DNA of 64,000 nucleotides, taken from assembly GCA_022702545.1 (NCBI GenBank), contig JAHRBC010000002.1:4960001-5024000 (forward strand), given 5' to 3'. Positions within the stretch are counted from its first letter, which is position 1; each line of letters begins with the position of its first letter. Made by a program: the position numbers and the translations under genes. This DNA is from Phycomyces nitens (Eukaryota > Mucoromycota > Mucoromycetes > Mucorales > Phycomycetaceae). The notes beneath the pieces are model-generated. The model was given only the letters and a program-made list of their open reading frames with translations, did no database searches and was not told where the DNA came from. Shown one piece after another: positions 42,931-54,053 of this stretch.

Positions 42931-44765
42931 AGGTAAGAGATTATTTGACTAATAATAACAATAGCAGCGAAGACACTTCTTGGTCAATGATGACAAAATC
43001 AACGTACCTGTCATCAATGATTGTGGCCAGTGAGGCACGGCTAGGACAATAGCACTCCACATTTACAAGTGCAAAAGAATGTGGTGTGCCAAGAATCTTC
43101 TTCAAGACACCTTTAAGAGTGCAAACCAGACTCGTAAGAGAAAAATAGCAGAGAACAGCCAGGCAAGTTTATTAATTAACAAACATTTGAATATACATTA
43201 TAATTAATACAATATTTTTATTATGTTATAGCAGGAAAGAGCAAGCAGTTCTTTTCTTTCGGAAGATGAGGTATTTCAAACGGATGACGAGGCTGAATCC
43301 CCAATCATGACAGATATACTATAAGTTAGAGCTTTTTTGTTGCTCATCTATTCTCAATTTAATATTAATATAATATTTCTACTGTTTGATATAGGTTTAC
43401 ACCACTAGGAATGAGCAATGAGCCTTCATCTAAGAGAAACAGACTAAGTCTTTAATATTCTTTAGGCTGCTCTTTTGGTTCTCTCATATTTTTAGTATAT
43501 GTTTTAGCGCACTTTTTCTTTTCCTCTTTTCCTTTAGCTGTTTTATCTTTGCTTTGGTCCTCTCCTTTGAAATAAAATCGAATAACTCTCCATCACGTAA
43601 GATTGCCACCTTAATAAATGCCCGATTGGCATCTTGTATACCACATCTTCAGCTCTGTTGTTTTTAATCTAGGAATGAAACACACATCTCACCCTTTTTC
43701 AAGCACCAAAAAAAATGAAATTTTTTTATAGCTGTATTACGCCGAGGTTAGTTTATATTTCTTTTCTTTTCTTTGCTCTACTTTTTTGAAGTAAAACTAA
43801 ATGACCCTCCCTTATGTAAGGTTGTCAATGACATAAACATCCGATTGGAATCTTGTATACCACATCTTCAGCTCTGCTATCTTTAATCAAGGAATGAAAC
43901 ACTCATCTCATAATTTTTCAGACACTAAAAAAAGGTGAAAATTTTTTACAGCTATATTACACTAAAGTTTGTCGTTCCCCACCTCCCCACCTGGGAATCT
44001 CTGTAGAATATGCATATTGTTTTCTTAATGATGTACTCATTCTGCCAATTACCATTATATTCGAATTAGTTTTAAATCTTATGAGCTGACTTTACAGCAA
44101 TATATTTTCTATGGTAAGAATATTATAATATGTTTACACTCTTTAATTAATCATATTGCGCATTCTCTATTCTCCTTCTACTGCATCTAGTATTTACATC
44201 TGTACATTTCATATAGTGGCATTAATTCAAGAGATGCTTGGTATACCGATTAACAAGCACAATATATACTGGTATGCTATCCAAAATAATAAGCTCGGTT
44301 TATTTGATCACTTCATTCTCTGACCACTATATCTTTATAGCAATTGATGAAGACCAAAGGCCTTCCAAGTCATAACAACATGTTGTTGGCATCGTGTATA
44401 GATTGAGTAAAAGGTTTGTACCATATACGTTTTATAATATTAAATAGTATTTGCTTTTGGTATGTTTCTATATTATTATTATATATATTTTATTTTAATA
44501 TTATTTGAAATAAATCGAAATTATAATAAAAAATAAACCATTATTTCAAATAAATGGCAGTAAAAAAAGAATGGGTGCTAGTATATAAAGTAATATAAAA
44601 GAGAGGCTATAGTATATAAAGAAACAATTTTGGTTGGATAAAAAAAACGGTAGCTGTGCCTATTCCTGCCTCATAACTACCCTTTTTTTTCGCACTAAAA
44701 AAACGGTAACAGCTACCGAAATCGCCTTATACAGAGTCTTTACTACCGTTTTTTCCGCCGTAGTG
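42931..44765. other. CMC5 5' half, mostly non-coding
   Basis: AT-rich with no intact ORF. It includes the tandem duplication listed next and the right subterminal repeats. Confidence 0.4.
43505..43975. repeat. Tandem duplication of ~235 bp inside CMC5
   Basis: Two diverged direct copies (about 43505-43737 and 43738-43975) share CTTGTATACCACATCTTCAG, the block GGAATGAAACAC...CATCTCA and a TATTAC end. Roughly 80% alike by eye. Confidence 0.75.
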
Positions 44766-47457
44766 TGATAGCTTAGCCATTGATGACTTGCTCCACAGCA
44801 TTCCAGACCATGTTGCTCTTAATGAAGATACCATGTCATCCATGACGATCCCATTTACGTTTGATGAGATCTGCACTGCAGCTAATAGATCTCCCCATCA
44901 AAGTAGCCCTGGTCCCAATGGTCTTCCATATGAGATTCTGTCATTAGTACTATCTGAGGATAGATTCTCTGACTTGGTCACAACTGTCTACAGCAATGCA
45001 CTTTTACATGGAATATTTTCTTCATTTTGGAGCTCTACTTGCTTGTCCCTACTACCTAAAAAGGGGGACCTTTCTACTTTAAAAAACTGGCGACCTATTG
45101 CGTTAATCAACACTGATGCAAAAGTGTTTACTCATTTGCTCAATTCTTGCATTACACCTGCATCCCAATCCCTGGTTAACAAATACCAAACTGGACTTGT
45201 AAAAGGGAGGTTTATTGCAGACAATGGGCTCTTGACACGCTTAATTATGGAACATGCACAAAAATCCTCTGCTGACTCTATTGGTTTGCTACTTGACCAA
45301 GAAAAGGCATACAATAGAGTACATCCTGAATATCTGAAGCAAGTCTTGAAACACTTTCGATTCCCAGATGTCATAATTCACTGTATTTCAAAACTTTTCT
45401 TCTCTACTCACATCTCAATCAATGTCAATGGGTTCATATCACCTTCTATAGATCAACACCGGGGACTTTGCCAAGGAGATCCATTATCACCAGTACTGTT
45501 TAATCTTGCTTTTGAACCTTTGCTTCACCAATTGATCCATGATACTTCCTTTAATAGATTCCATATTCCCACACACAATCATAACACGCCTACACTACCA
45601 CCAGTCAAACTCTTGGCTTATGCTGATGATGTCTTGGTTTTTCTTCATAACTCAACCGACCTTGATATCTTATATCAGCACTTGGATACATACTCTCGAG
45701 CCTCAAATGCACAAATAAACCTACACAAGACATAAGCGTTTTTGTTGTCTGATGCCCCACTAACAGAATGGCAGAATCTTCTTTGGACCAAGTCTATTAT
45801 GGCATGGCATGATTGCACCTCACCATCTGCCCTGATATATCTGGGGTTTCCCTTGATTTCTTCCTTGGCTCAACGGGATCAGTTCTGTCAGTCACTTCTG
45901 CACTCGGTTGAATCTGCATGTCATATCCACTTGCAATGTTCACTCTCTCTACTTGGTCGTGCAATGATTCTTAACACATTGATCCTGTCACGCATATGGC
46001 ATGTTCTTCAGATTACAACTGTCCCTCAGCAGTTCTTTGTCAAACTAAGGTCAATTATGGGTCAATTCCTTTGCCAAAAAATGTTCCCCATGGCTAGTCT
46101 GGCCTCTTTGTGTTTTCCCCGATTACAAGGAGGATTGGGTATTTTAGATCTGCAATCCCACCAGAAAGCCCTTGCCATTCGATGGCTGCAGCCAATTATG
46201 GATCAACAAAAATCTACATCATTTGTAACTCCATGGATAGAGCACACCCTTGATCCTAACCAAGGACATGGAGATGTTCGACTTCCTCTGCTATTTCCAC
46301 GTCTACAAAATTCTCAACTGCAATCTTCCTTGAATGCTCTTCACTCTATTTTGTCTGCTATGAATTCCATTCCGCAAGATTTCTCTTTTGTTACTGCTAG
46401 CTATCCTACTTGTCTTTCTCTACCAATATTGGATATAGTTGTATTCTCTGATCCCACTGAACGTAGTACGGCAGGCTGGAAATGGCTGGAAATGGCTTTT
46501 AGTATCTGATGCATTCATATATGATGAAGAACTCCAGGCAATCTGTCCTCGCACTCCAGACAAAAGAACATTATCACCATTACTCATTTCCAAACTATTT
46601 TGAGACCTTGCTAAACAATGAGCTACACTCACTCCATTCTTCTGGCGAGCCACATTGCCTCCACTTGAACACCCTTTGCTAGTCCTGCCTATAAACCCTC
46701 TGTCTGTTAGCTGTTCTCCCTTTGTTGCTGTTCTTCACCTATGATGCAAACAATTCCGTGACCTCAGTACAACTCACTTCCATGATATATGTAGAGACCC
46801 TTCTGATGCACCCAAAACCCCACTACCACTCACATCTCAACAGTGGCAAAGTTTTTGGTCCCTCCCTATCCAACACACATCCTGTAATATATGGTATCGT
46901 GCCATTCTCAATACCCTTTCGTGTTGAACCACCCTCCACTATTGTGCACCCTCTCTTTTTGTCACTGCTGAATGACCAATTTGTCATCTTGAAGATGATA
47001 CTTTATATCACTTTCTCTACCAATATCCTCTAAAATTGATAGTATGGCAAAGCGCTTGGAACAAGTATTTTGGCCACCATCCTCAGCTATCCAACATATA
47101 TTCTGAAATATTTTGCTTGAACTTCCCTCTCAATCTATTGCTTGACTACCCCGTCTACCCCAGCCAAATTCTCAGTAGCATTGTACTCTCTATATGGCAA
47201 TCACATTGGAAGCTAATATTTGATGATACACCCTTTACCCTCTCTTTGATTCTCCTCCAAATAGACTCACTCATTGCACAACTGTCTTCTGAAACAGATT
47301 TAACATAGATATTCCCAGATTTTCTACTTCTCTTTCAATTCATATACAAAAAAAATAATATTCCTCTTTGTGACACATAATAAATAACAGGACTTCGTTC
47401 CTTCTACAAAAAAAATTCTATCAAATCCCCTCTTTATATCTTTCTAAGCCACGCATC

Positions 47458-48330
47458 ATGGAAGTAATGTCAGATATCAATGAACTCAGTAAAGAAACTG
47501 TCCAAGAACTCCTTGAGCTCTACAAGAAGCTTAAAAGTGACAGCCAAACAATTGACCAATCCGAGCTGATCGAACTCCCCAAAGAAATTCATAATGACAT
47601 GGAAAATTCTTTGAGCATTTCACTCAAGCAAAACCTTAAACGCTTTGCAAAAGACACTCTCTAGTATCATGGAGGTAGATGGACTCAGCCAGGAGCTATC
47701 AATGCAATTTTCAAACCTGAGCTTAAGAAGCACCAAGTAGACGCCTCTCAAATGGTGGCAGCCATCCACAAAGGGGCAGAGCAGATCAGAACAATTGTCA
47801 AAGCTGCAACAGAGATCTACCAGGACCTTGGGTACCTCATCGAGACAGGAGGATCACCAGAAGAAGTCCATGCAACCATGGAAAAGGCTAGGCGACTTGC
47901 AATTTATGCATATGCCACAGGCAAAGAACTCGACGGAGATGCAAAAGATATTGCCGACAAAGCCATCCATTTGCCAGACGCCATCTGATACCTTAACAAA
48001 GATGAAGAAGCCAAGGGCAAAGACTTGGCATACTCTCCAGAGACCCTGGAGAGAATACAAAAGGCCCATTACAAAGATGCCATTTTGCGAAAGGCCACTG
48101 ACAGTCCCCGTGGATACAACCAGAGTTGTGGACAGTACCCAGGCCGAGGGGGCCATGGACGTGGGACATACCAGGGCAGAGCTTACACATATAACACAAA
48201 TAACCACAGAGATTTTTTTTGGGAGAGGACAACTGAGAAGACGAGGAGCACCAACAATGTTTCCAGCAAGTCAACCAGCAGCCAACAATGTTCCCCCTCA
48301 AGCTTAGAACTATTGAAGCACCCGTTCTTA
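47458..48330 (+). pseudogene. gag-like protein of DIRS-B (stops)
   Basis: Start MEVMSDINELSKETVQEL, helical; the same frame continues past TAG (47662-47664) and TGA (47986-47988) to the tail with RGYNQSCGQYPGRGGHGRG, a Gly/Arg-rich segment like the RGG tail of DIRS-A gag. In this element gag and RT share one frame. Confidence 0.65.
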
Positions 48331-50940
48331 AAAATAGAAAAAATATCAAAAACAATTCAATTAAAAAATGGAAGCTTGCTTTCTAACAATACTATGAAAA
48401 AAAGTCTAGAAAACAAAGAAAACAACAATACTCAACACTACAATATCCCCGCAGATGGGATTGCACCTGGGAGCAGACTCCAAAAGTTCCTCCCCAACTG
48501 GAAAACACTCATGAATCACCAATGGCCCTTATCAGTTATCAGCCAAGGGTACCAAATACAATTTCAAAACCAACCAATTCCCTGGAAGATCAACAAGCCT
48601 TTCAAACTCTCAGAGATTGACCAGGAAGCAGTGAACAAGAGTGTAGAGAAGTTTTACAAATCCAATGTAATAGAACTCTTACCAAACCAAGACAAACGAT
48701 TCCTATCACAGTTTTTCACCATCCAGGAACCCAACAAGATCAGACCTATTTTAGACTGCTGACAAATCAACCAATTTATACAGTGCAACCATTTCAAGAT
48801 GGAGGATGTGCCTGCGTTGAGAGAGATGATAGAAGCAAAAGATTACATGACCAAGATAGACCTAAAAGATGCCTATATTGTAGTTCCAATTCACCCTCAA
48901 TCTCGCAAGTATCTCTCATTTCAGCACCAGGGATTAATTTATCAGTACAAGTCCCTAGCATTTGGGTTGAGTGTAGCACCTTGGGTATTCTCCAAGCTAA
49001 TGAGATATGCTCTAGAGCCCCTGAGACAACAAGGGATAAGGTTGGTCTACTATCTCGACAATATTTGTGTGCTGGCAAAGACCAAACAAGAGATGGAGAA
49101 ACATTCGAAGAAAGTGACAGATCAGCTACAAGCTCTGGGATTTATAATCAATTGGGAGAAGAGCAACCTGGTTGCAAAGCAGAAACAAGATTTTCTGGGG
49201 TTCACGTTCAACTCACTGACAATGAAGATCATTGTGCCAGCCGAGAAGATGAGCAAACTGAGAGCCAGTGTTGTGGGTAGAAATAAACTTGGAAAGATAC
49301 GAAAGAATTCGTGAGAACTTGTGTAGGGTGTTTATTCCAAAGAAAAAGGTTATGTTTCTACACAGAACTAACTACTGATATTTATATGTTTTCTGATTTA
49401 TAATTCAGTATATGCTTTGGTAATATTTATCACGATGAGTCATCTTCCAGGAGTATTGTCTTTCTGGAAAGATCCAGAGAGACCTATTGATATGATACTT
49501 CTCCAGTCAGATCAGCCAGAGAGCTTTGGTAAAGAAGAGCATTTATGCTATTGGTAATATTTTAATATTCCGACCCAGATACTTGGGTAATGTTTTTAGA
49601 ATTATCAATTCATTGTAGTTGTAGTCTCTCAATCAAGTATTCATATAATCAACAAAATATGTAGATGGAATATGATGATGCCATTAGATAAATATGTGTA
49701 TATCTGTATATCCCATATTATGGTGATAACAATAATAATAATAAATAATAATCAATTATGTGTATGATGATCTGTGTATTGGATAATCTCATAAAGCCAG
49801 ATCCGTTTGACTGGAATAGCTGAGGATATTATTTTATCCTTCAGTCTTACTCTCAGATTCAGCAGTGATCAATACTCATTTACAACAGCCAGGATACAGC
49901 AAATACAAACAAAGACTTTTTCTTGCTGATGGGTTGCAGGGCTGTTAGGGAAGATTACAGCAATAATACCCACCATAGGAGAAGCCTTGCTCCATATTTG
50001 ACATCTCCAGAGAGATCTGGCAATATCTCTACGCCACTATCACCAGAAATGGGACAGCCCATGCCCAATCTCTGCACAGGCCTGAGTGGAAATGACCTGG
50101 TGGTTGGACATAGCACAAACCAAGAATGGTCTACCAATAACAATCACAGTCCAACAACAAGAACCAGCAGTGACAATCCATGTAGACGCCTCCGACACAG
50201 GATGGGGAGTCACCTCAACTGCAGTGGAGACAGCTGGGTACTGGAGAGAGAACAAAAAAAAACTCTCAATCAATGTGAGGGAGTTACAGATGATACTGTT
50301 TGCCTTGCAACTCCATGCAAAAGAGTTTGAAAACTGTGCAATCCAAGTGTTTTCAGACAACATGACAGTACTCAAGTACGTGAAGAAGTCGGGAGGGACA
50401 GCATCCTCCATTCTACAACAACTAGCCCTGGATGTTCAGATTGTCTGCAACAAGTACAATCTGAAGGTAAACTACCAACACATCCCCGGACTAGACAATA
50501 CACGGGCAGACCAGTTAAGTTGAAAGGCAAAACCCCTGTACAAATGGACCTTGCCAAGACAATACTTCCAACAAATCCAGAAAAGATTTGGGATATTGAC
50601 AGTGGATGCATTTGCCACATGGGAAAATACCCAGTTGCCAACCTTTTGGAGTTACAAGCTAGACCCAGCAGCCATTGCAACCAATGCTTTCGCACAGTCA
50701 TAGCCAAAAACAGGACTATACTTACACCCACTATGGAAGTTGATCCCTCAGGTCCTCCAAAAGATCAGGCAGAATCGAGTCAAGAAAGCAGTCCTGGTGA
50801 CCCCAAATTGGCCAAGTCAGTATTGGTGGCCAATGGTAATGAGACAGATGGTAGGAAAACCAATGATTCTGCCAATAAGCCAATGGTGGTCCTTAGCCGC
50901 ATGGATATTGTCAACAAACACCAGAAGAAGTCTGGGTTAA
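48331..50940 (+). pseudogene. Reverse transcriptase / RNase H of DIRS-B (split by solo LTR)
   Basis: RT begins with IAPGSRLQKFLPNWK and FFTIQEPNKIRPILDC (then TGA 48760-48762), MTKIDLKDAYIVVPIHP, LAFGLSVAPWVFSKLM and LVYYLDNICVLAK (YLDN, not YxDD, as in DIRS-A). The solo LTR interrupts it at 49269. After the LTR the same frame gives IIPTIGEALLHI, then RNase H: VTIHVDASDTGWGVTS, INVRELQMILFALQ, VFSDNMTVLK, and the tail VLVTPNWPSQYWWPMV to 50940. In-frame TGA codons occur at SC-stop-W, HI-stop-HLQRD, AQA-stop-VEM and LS-stop-KAK. DIRS-A has Arg at the first and last of these. Confidence 0.85.
49269..49887 (+). repeat. Solo LTR (619 bp)
   Basis: TGTTGTGGGTAG...CATTTACAACA with a perfect 5-bp duplication GCCAG (49264-49268, 49888-49892). 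Termini TGTTG/CAACA and 5-bp duplication fit an LTR retrotransposon; the internal region was lost by LTR-LTR recombination. Second copy at 61535, truncated copy at 25423. Confidence 0.92.
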
Positions 50941-50996
50941 GCCAAGCCGCCAGTACATATATACAAGAAACAGTCAGAGACAGTAGCAGTAAGGTA

Positions 50997-52607
50997 CAGT
51001 AGGTGGAAAAAGGGTTCACATGTTCTATTAAAAAATATATATTTTGATAGTACTCTTTCAATTTTTAATATTTTTGTGTAAAACAAAATGTATTATATTC
51101 ATTATATATAAAACTACCATATATAAAAATATCAATGACTGAGAATGAATATTGATATAATAAAACCCAGACAAATTTTTGAAAAGTATGCGAACCCTTT
51201 TTCCACTTTGGATAAATTAGTAGAAAATAAATTATTTCTCTGTGACTTTTGCTTATAAATCGTTCAAAGTCACATATAATAGTCAAAATGAGTCATATAA
51301 TCGGAATATAAAATAAAAACATATATAAATGACTAAGTTTTTCTTTTTATTTCCATATTATTCCTTGTTTCTTTTAAAATGAAAATTCTACCTCTTTCTC
51401 TCAGAAATTCTATCCAAAGTCAGCTTCAAAGTGGGGCCTCTGTCAAGAAAACCTCCAAGAACCTTTCTATATCTGCTGGGACTGTATCCAAGTACAAAAA
51501 GAAGATGAAAATCACTGAAAAAATCTCTATTGGTGGCTGAATTGCAAAAATTTCTCATGTCAGAAGGCGCCTGTTAGTAAGACAATTTGTAACTGGTGAA
51601 ATACGAACTGCCAAAGAAGCACATATCCAATTGAGTCAAGAAGGGCTACAGCTTGACTACTCTACTGTTTGCAAGACTCTCAAGGCCCTTGGTTTCAGAG
51701 CAGCAATTAAAAAGAAGAAGCCAATGATATCTGAGAAAAATCAACAAGCAAGACTTAAATGGGCTTTAGAACATCAACACTGGACTATTCATGATTGGAA
51801 ACGTGTTATATTCTCAGATGAAACCAAAATCAATATTTGGGGATCTGATGGAGTAAAGTATCATTGGAAAAGACCAGATGACCCACTACGAGACCATCAT
51901 CTTGATTTAACAGTAAAACATAGAGGAGGCAGTTTGATGATGTGGGAATGCATGACTTATGAAGGCATTGGATATGGTTGTCACATACAAGAGCTCATGA
52001 CAAGCAAAGTTTACTGTGATATACTTGAAGATAACCTGAAAGAAACTATAAATTTCTATGGTTTTAATAAGAAAAACATCATTTTTCAGCATGATAATAA
52101 CCCAAAACACACAGCCAAGACAACAAAACAGTATATCAGTGATATAGAATTGCAAGTACTCCCTTGGCCAGCTCAATCCCCAGACCTGAATCCAATTGAA
52201 CATCTTTGGCATCATTTAAAGTTGCGCCTTTCTTTATATACTTTAAAGGCTAAAGGAGTGCATGAACTTTGGGAAAGATGTGATAAAGAATGGAACAATA
52301 TCACACATGATATTTGTAAAAAGTATATAGATACAATGCCAGCAAGAGTTGAAGCAGTAATTAAGGCAAAAGGCAAAAATACTAAATATTAATAAAAGTG
52401 GCAAAAGGGTTCGCATGTAATAAAAATCTTTGTATTTATTTATCTCAATATTTTTTGAATCTCCGCTTATAAAATTTACATTAAACATACACCTAAAAAA
52501 TATCTTTCAGATACTTTTTGTTTTATGCTAATATGACGCATATTCATAGAGATATTATAAGAATAATAATTAATATATAAACATGCGAACCCTTTATCCA
52601 CCTACTG
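50997..52607 (+). mobile_element. Tc1/mariner transposon
   Basis: 1611 bp; ends CAGTAGGTGGAAAAAGGG and the complement CCCTTTATCCACCTACTG, flanked by TA (50995-50996, 52608-52609). Each end has a second inner copy in opposite orientation (51187-51206; 52398-52417), so both ~200-bp arms can fold back. It carries one transposase gene. Confidence 0.92.
51379..52392 (+). pseudogene. Tc1-type transposase (DD34E), single TGA
   Basis: 337 codons from MKILPLSLRNSIQ to GKNTKY. HTH region with VKKTSKNLSISAGTVSKYKK. One in-frame TGA at 51538-51540 (SIGG-stop-IAK); otherwise open. Catalytic triad visible: FSDETKIN (Asp), IIFQHDNNPKHT (Asp) and PAQSPDLNPIEHLW (Glu) with 34 residues between the second Asp and the Glu. 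The C-terminal part from 51631 is fully open. Nearly intact; the first exon-like part cannot be read through without suppressing the TGA. Confidence 0.88.
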
Positions 52608-53588
52608 TATATGATTGGGTATGGAAGAATTTTTCTGAATGGTGCCAGAAGGTGGATCCTACATTGAACATTGAAGACTACAACCCAACCCTTGTGGTAG
52701 AATACCTGGTATTAAACCGTCACTTAACTTACTCTACTTTGAATATATGGAGATCTGCAATTGCATCTGTGTATGGAAAATTGCACCCTGACAAGCAACA
52801 TTTGGTGGAAAACAGTCTGGTTCAAGACTTTTTCAAGGCAAAACAAAGAGAAATGATGACAATCCCTCCTGAAGAAAAGCTTCAGACTTGGGATATAAGC
52901 CTAGTATTCCAGTATATCAGATCGTGGACCACAACAAACAAAGACATGCCCTTACAACAACTGCAGATTAAGACCATCATGATTTTGTGTATGGCAACGA
53001 TGTGGCGCCCTAGGTCTGATATTGGAGGCCTCTGCTATCAAGACGTATCGTTTCGATTGACCAGCTGATCTGGTATTAAGGGTGACGATTTGTTCAGTAC
53101 CACAGAACCAATAAGTGGGGTAACCCTTGTCTCCAGGGCGCCAAAAGAAGGCCAATTCAAGATGTCTTATCTTGGATCTCTAGAAGAAGAACCAGCATTG
53201 TGCTCCATACAGACTTTGATAACCTTTATCAAACGTACACAAGCAAAGAGAACTGAACTACCTGAGCATCACTCGCTTTTCCTGGCCTACGTAGATCACC
53301 CAGTTGAGAAACCATCATCTGCATCAGAGAAGACAGTAGTAGGATGGATAAAGACGATGATGGAAAGTTTGGGGGTGGATATAACATTGTTTACACCCCA
53401 CTCCCTACAAGCAGCATCGAACACAAGAGCAGTCCAATGGGGAATACCAATTCAACAAGTCAAAATGCATGCAAACTGGAGTTTGCATAGTAACACTTTT
53501 GAGAAATACTACCTCAAGCTGAATAACCAACATGAAGAGAGCTCAGCCTTGGTAAAGACCATTTTTACTGCTAACAATACGGAGAAAG

Positions 53589-53891
53589 ATACCATATCTG
53601 GAGTTGAAGCAAAGGCTACGACTATTGTAGTAGGTACAACTCACAATAGGACAGTTGCTGAAGCTGAGACAAGAGATATGGTAGACACCTGCCCATGGAT
53701 AACAAGGATGCTATTTCCCCACCCATCAAACTAACTAGCAGAAAAATAACAACTAATCTCACTTGCACGACCAAAAGGTATAAAGAGGGGATTTGATAGA
53801 AAGAAACTTTATTTAAATAAAACTGAGAATAAAAGCGTGGCTCAGAGAGCCAATACCATATCTCTTGTCTTAGCTTTGGCAACTGTCCTAT
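53589..53891 (+). repeat. DIRS-B ICR and 3' inverted terminal repeat
   Basis: 53589-53647 is the reverse complement of the left terminus (32748-32806), with differences that are mostly C/T or G/A. 53646-53684 is the reverse complement of the right terminus (about 53852-53891, core AGGACAGTTGC / GCAACTGTCCT). 53770-53860 is an inverted copy of the leader. Confidence 0.85.
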
Positions 53892-54053
53892 TTTGTCTTG
53901 TGATTAAAGGTGAGACAGGGCAAAAAATTAAGCAGAGGATTGTGATTGAAATGTGAGAATTTGTGATTCCGACTGTTGATACTTTGGAGTTTTTTACCTC
54001 TCAAAAGCCAATCTTTCACTTTGTAAGATTTCAGAGCTTGTTGAGATAAGTAT
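53892..54053. other. Spacer between DIRS-B and dCMC-b
   Basis: About 160 bp, no gene recognised. Confidence 0.3.

Larger units (their letters stand above)
41641..44765 (-). mobile_element. CACTA-like element CMC5 (CACTACGGCG termini)
   Basis: Ends CACTACGGCG / CGCCGTAGTG with a perfect TGA duplication (41638-41640, 44766-44768). Removing it restores LINE-2 reading from VDPI into SLAIDD. Subterminal motifs built on AACGGTAGYT / RCTACCGTT recur at both ends (41675-41700, 41930-41960, 44650-44720). 3125 bp; it carries a decayed transposase fragment on minus. The termini differ from CMC1-CMC3, so it is a separate lineage. Confidence 0.8.
34225..47308 (+). pseudogene. LINE-2 ORF2: endonuclease, reverse transcriptase, zf-RVT region
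   Basis: Starts MINTLKIATINCRGL at 34225, one nucleotide after the ORF1 stop. The APE endonuclease (34225-35060) shows INCRGL, LAIQESH and LGDFNYTY; stops at 34309 (TGA), 34738 (TGA), 35062 (TAA) and 35095 (TGA). It is interrupted by the Helentron after VKQEKA and resumes at 41315 in frame to 41640 (LAVVEHQLAAIQQ); CMC5 interrupts it at VDPI, and it resumes at 44766. The RT (44788-45735) has LLPKKGDLSTLKNWRPI, LLDQEKAYNRVHPEYL, QGDPLSPVLFNLAFEP and LAYADDVLVF. After a TAA at 45733 the frame goes on to about 46500; the remainder to 47308 is frameshifted. Confidence 0.85.
32871..47415 (+). mobile_element. LINE-2 (APE-type non-LTR retrotransposon), with nested insertions
   Basis: Flanked by a perfect 13-bp duplication TTCTATCAAATCC (32858-32870, 47416-47428). 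It begins right at the ORF1 ATG and ends in a short A tract (47408-47415). Two elements are nested in ORF2: the Helentron (35158-41314) and CMC5 (41641-44765); taking them out gives about 5.3 kb, close to LINE-3 (5.47 kb). ORF1 and ORF2 are separated by a single nucleotide. Confidence 0.87.
50860..53734 (+). pseudogene. Tyrosine recombinase of DIRS-B (split by Tc1)
   Basis: Begins in the tail of RNase H in another frame (NKHQKKSGLSQAASTY), is interrupted by the Tc1 element at 50997-52607, then resumes YDWVWKNFSEWCQKVDP. The catalytic Arg is in MWRPRSDIG. The box equivalent to HSIRSASS of DIRS-A reads HSLQAASN, so the second Arg is Gln. Then HANWSLHSNTFEKYYL with the candidate Tyr. TGA occurs after SFRLTS (about 53066). 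The C terminus (GVEAKATTIVVGTTHN) is encoded in the ICR, as in DIRS-A. Confidence 0.83.
32748..53891 (+). mobile_element. DIRS-type retrotransposon DIRS-B with nested insertions
   Basis: Left terminus ATTGTGGGTCGTATC (32748); right terminus ends AACTGTCCTAT (53891). The ICR (53589-53684) joins the reverse complement of the left end (53589-53647) to that of the right end (53646-53684). The leader (32790-32870, resuming at 47429) reappears inverted at about 53770-53860. It is split by LINE-2 (32871-47415, 13-bp duplication), a solo LTR (49269-49887) and a Tc1 element (50997-52607); without these it is about 4.4 kb. Genes: gag, RT/RNase H, tyrosine recombinase. Same layout as DIRS-A but clearly diverged. 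Confidence 0.85.

Noticed and set aside
53892..54053. Possible missing 5' half of the mariner transposase
   Set aside because: Translations show no HTH or Tc1-like motif, and the dCMC-b flanks do not match.
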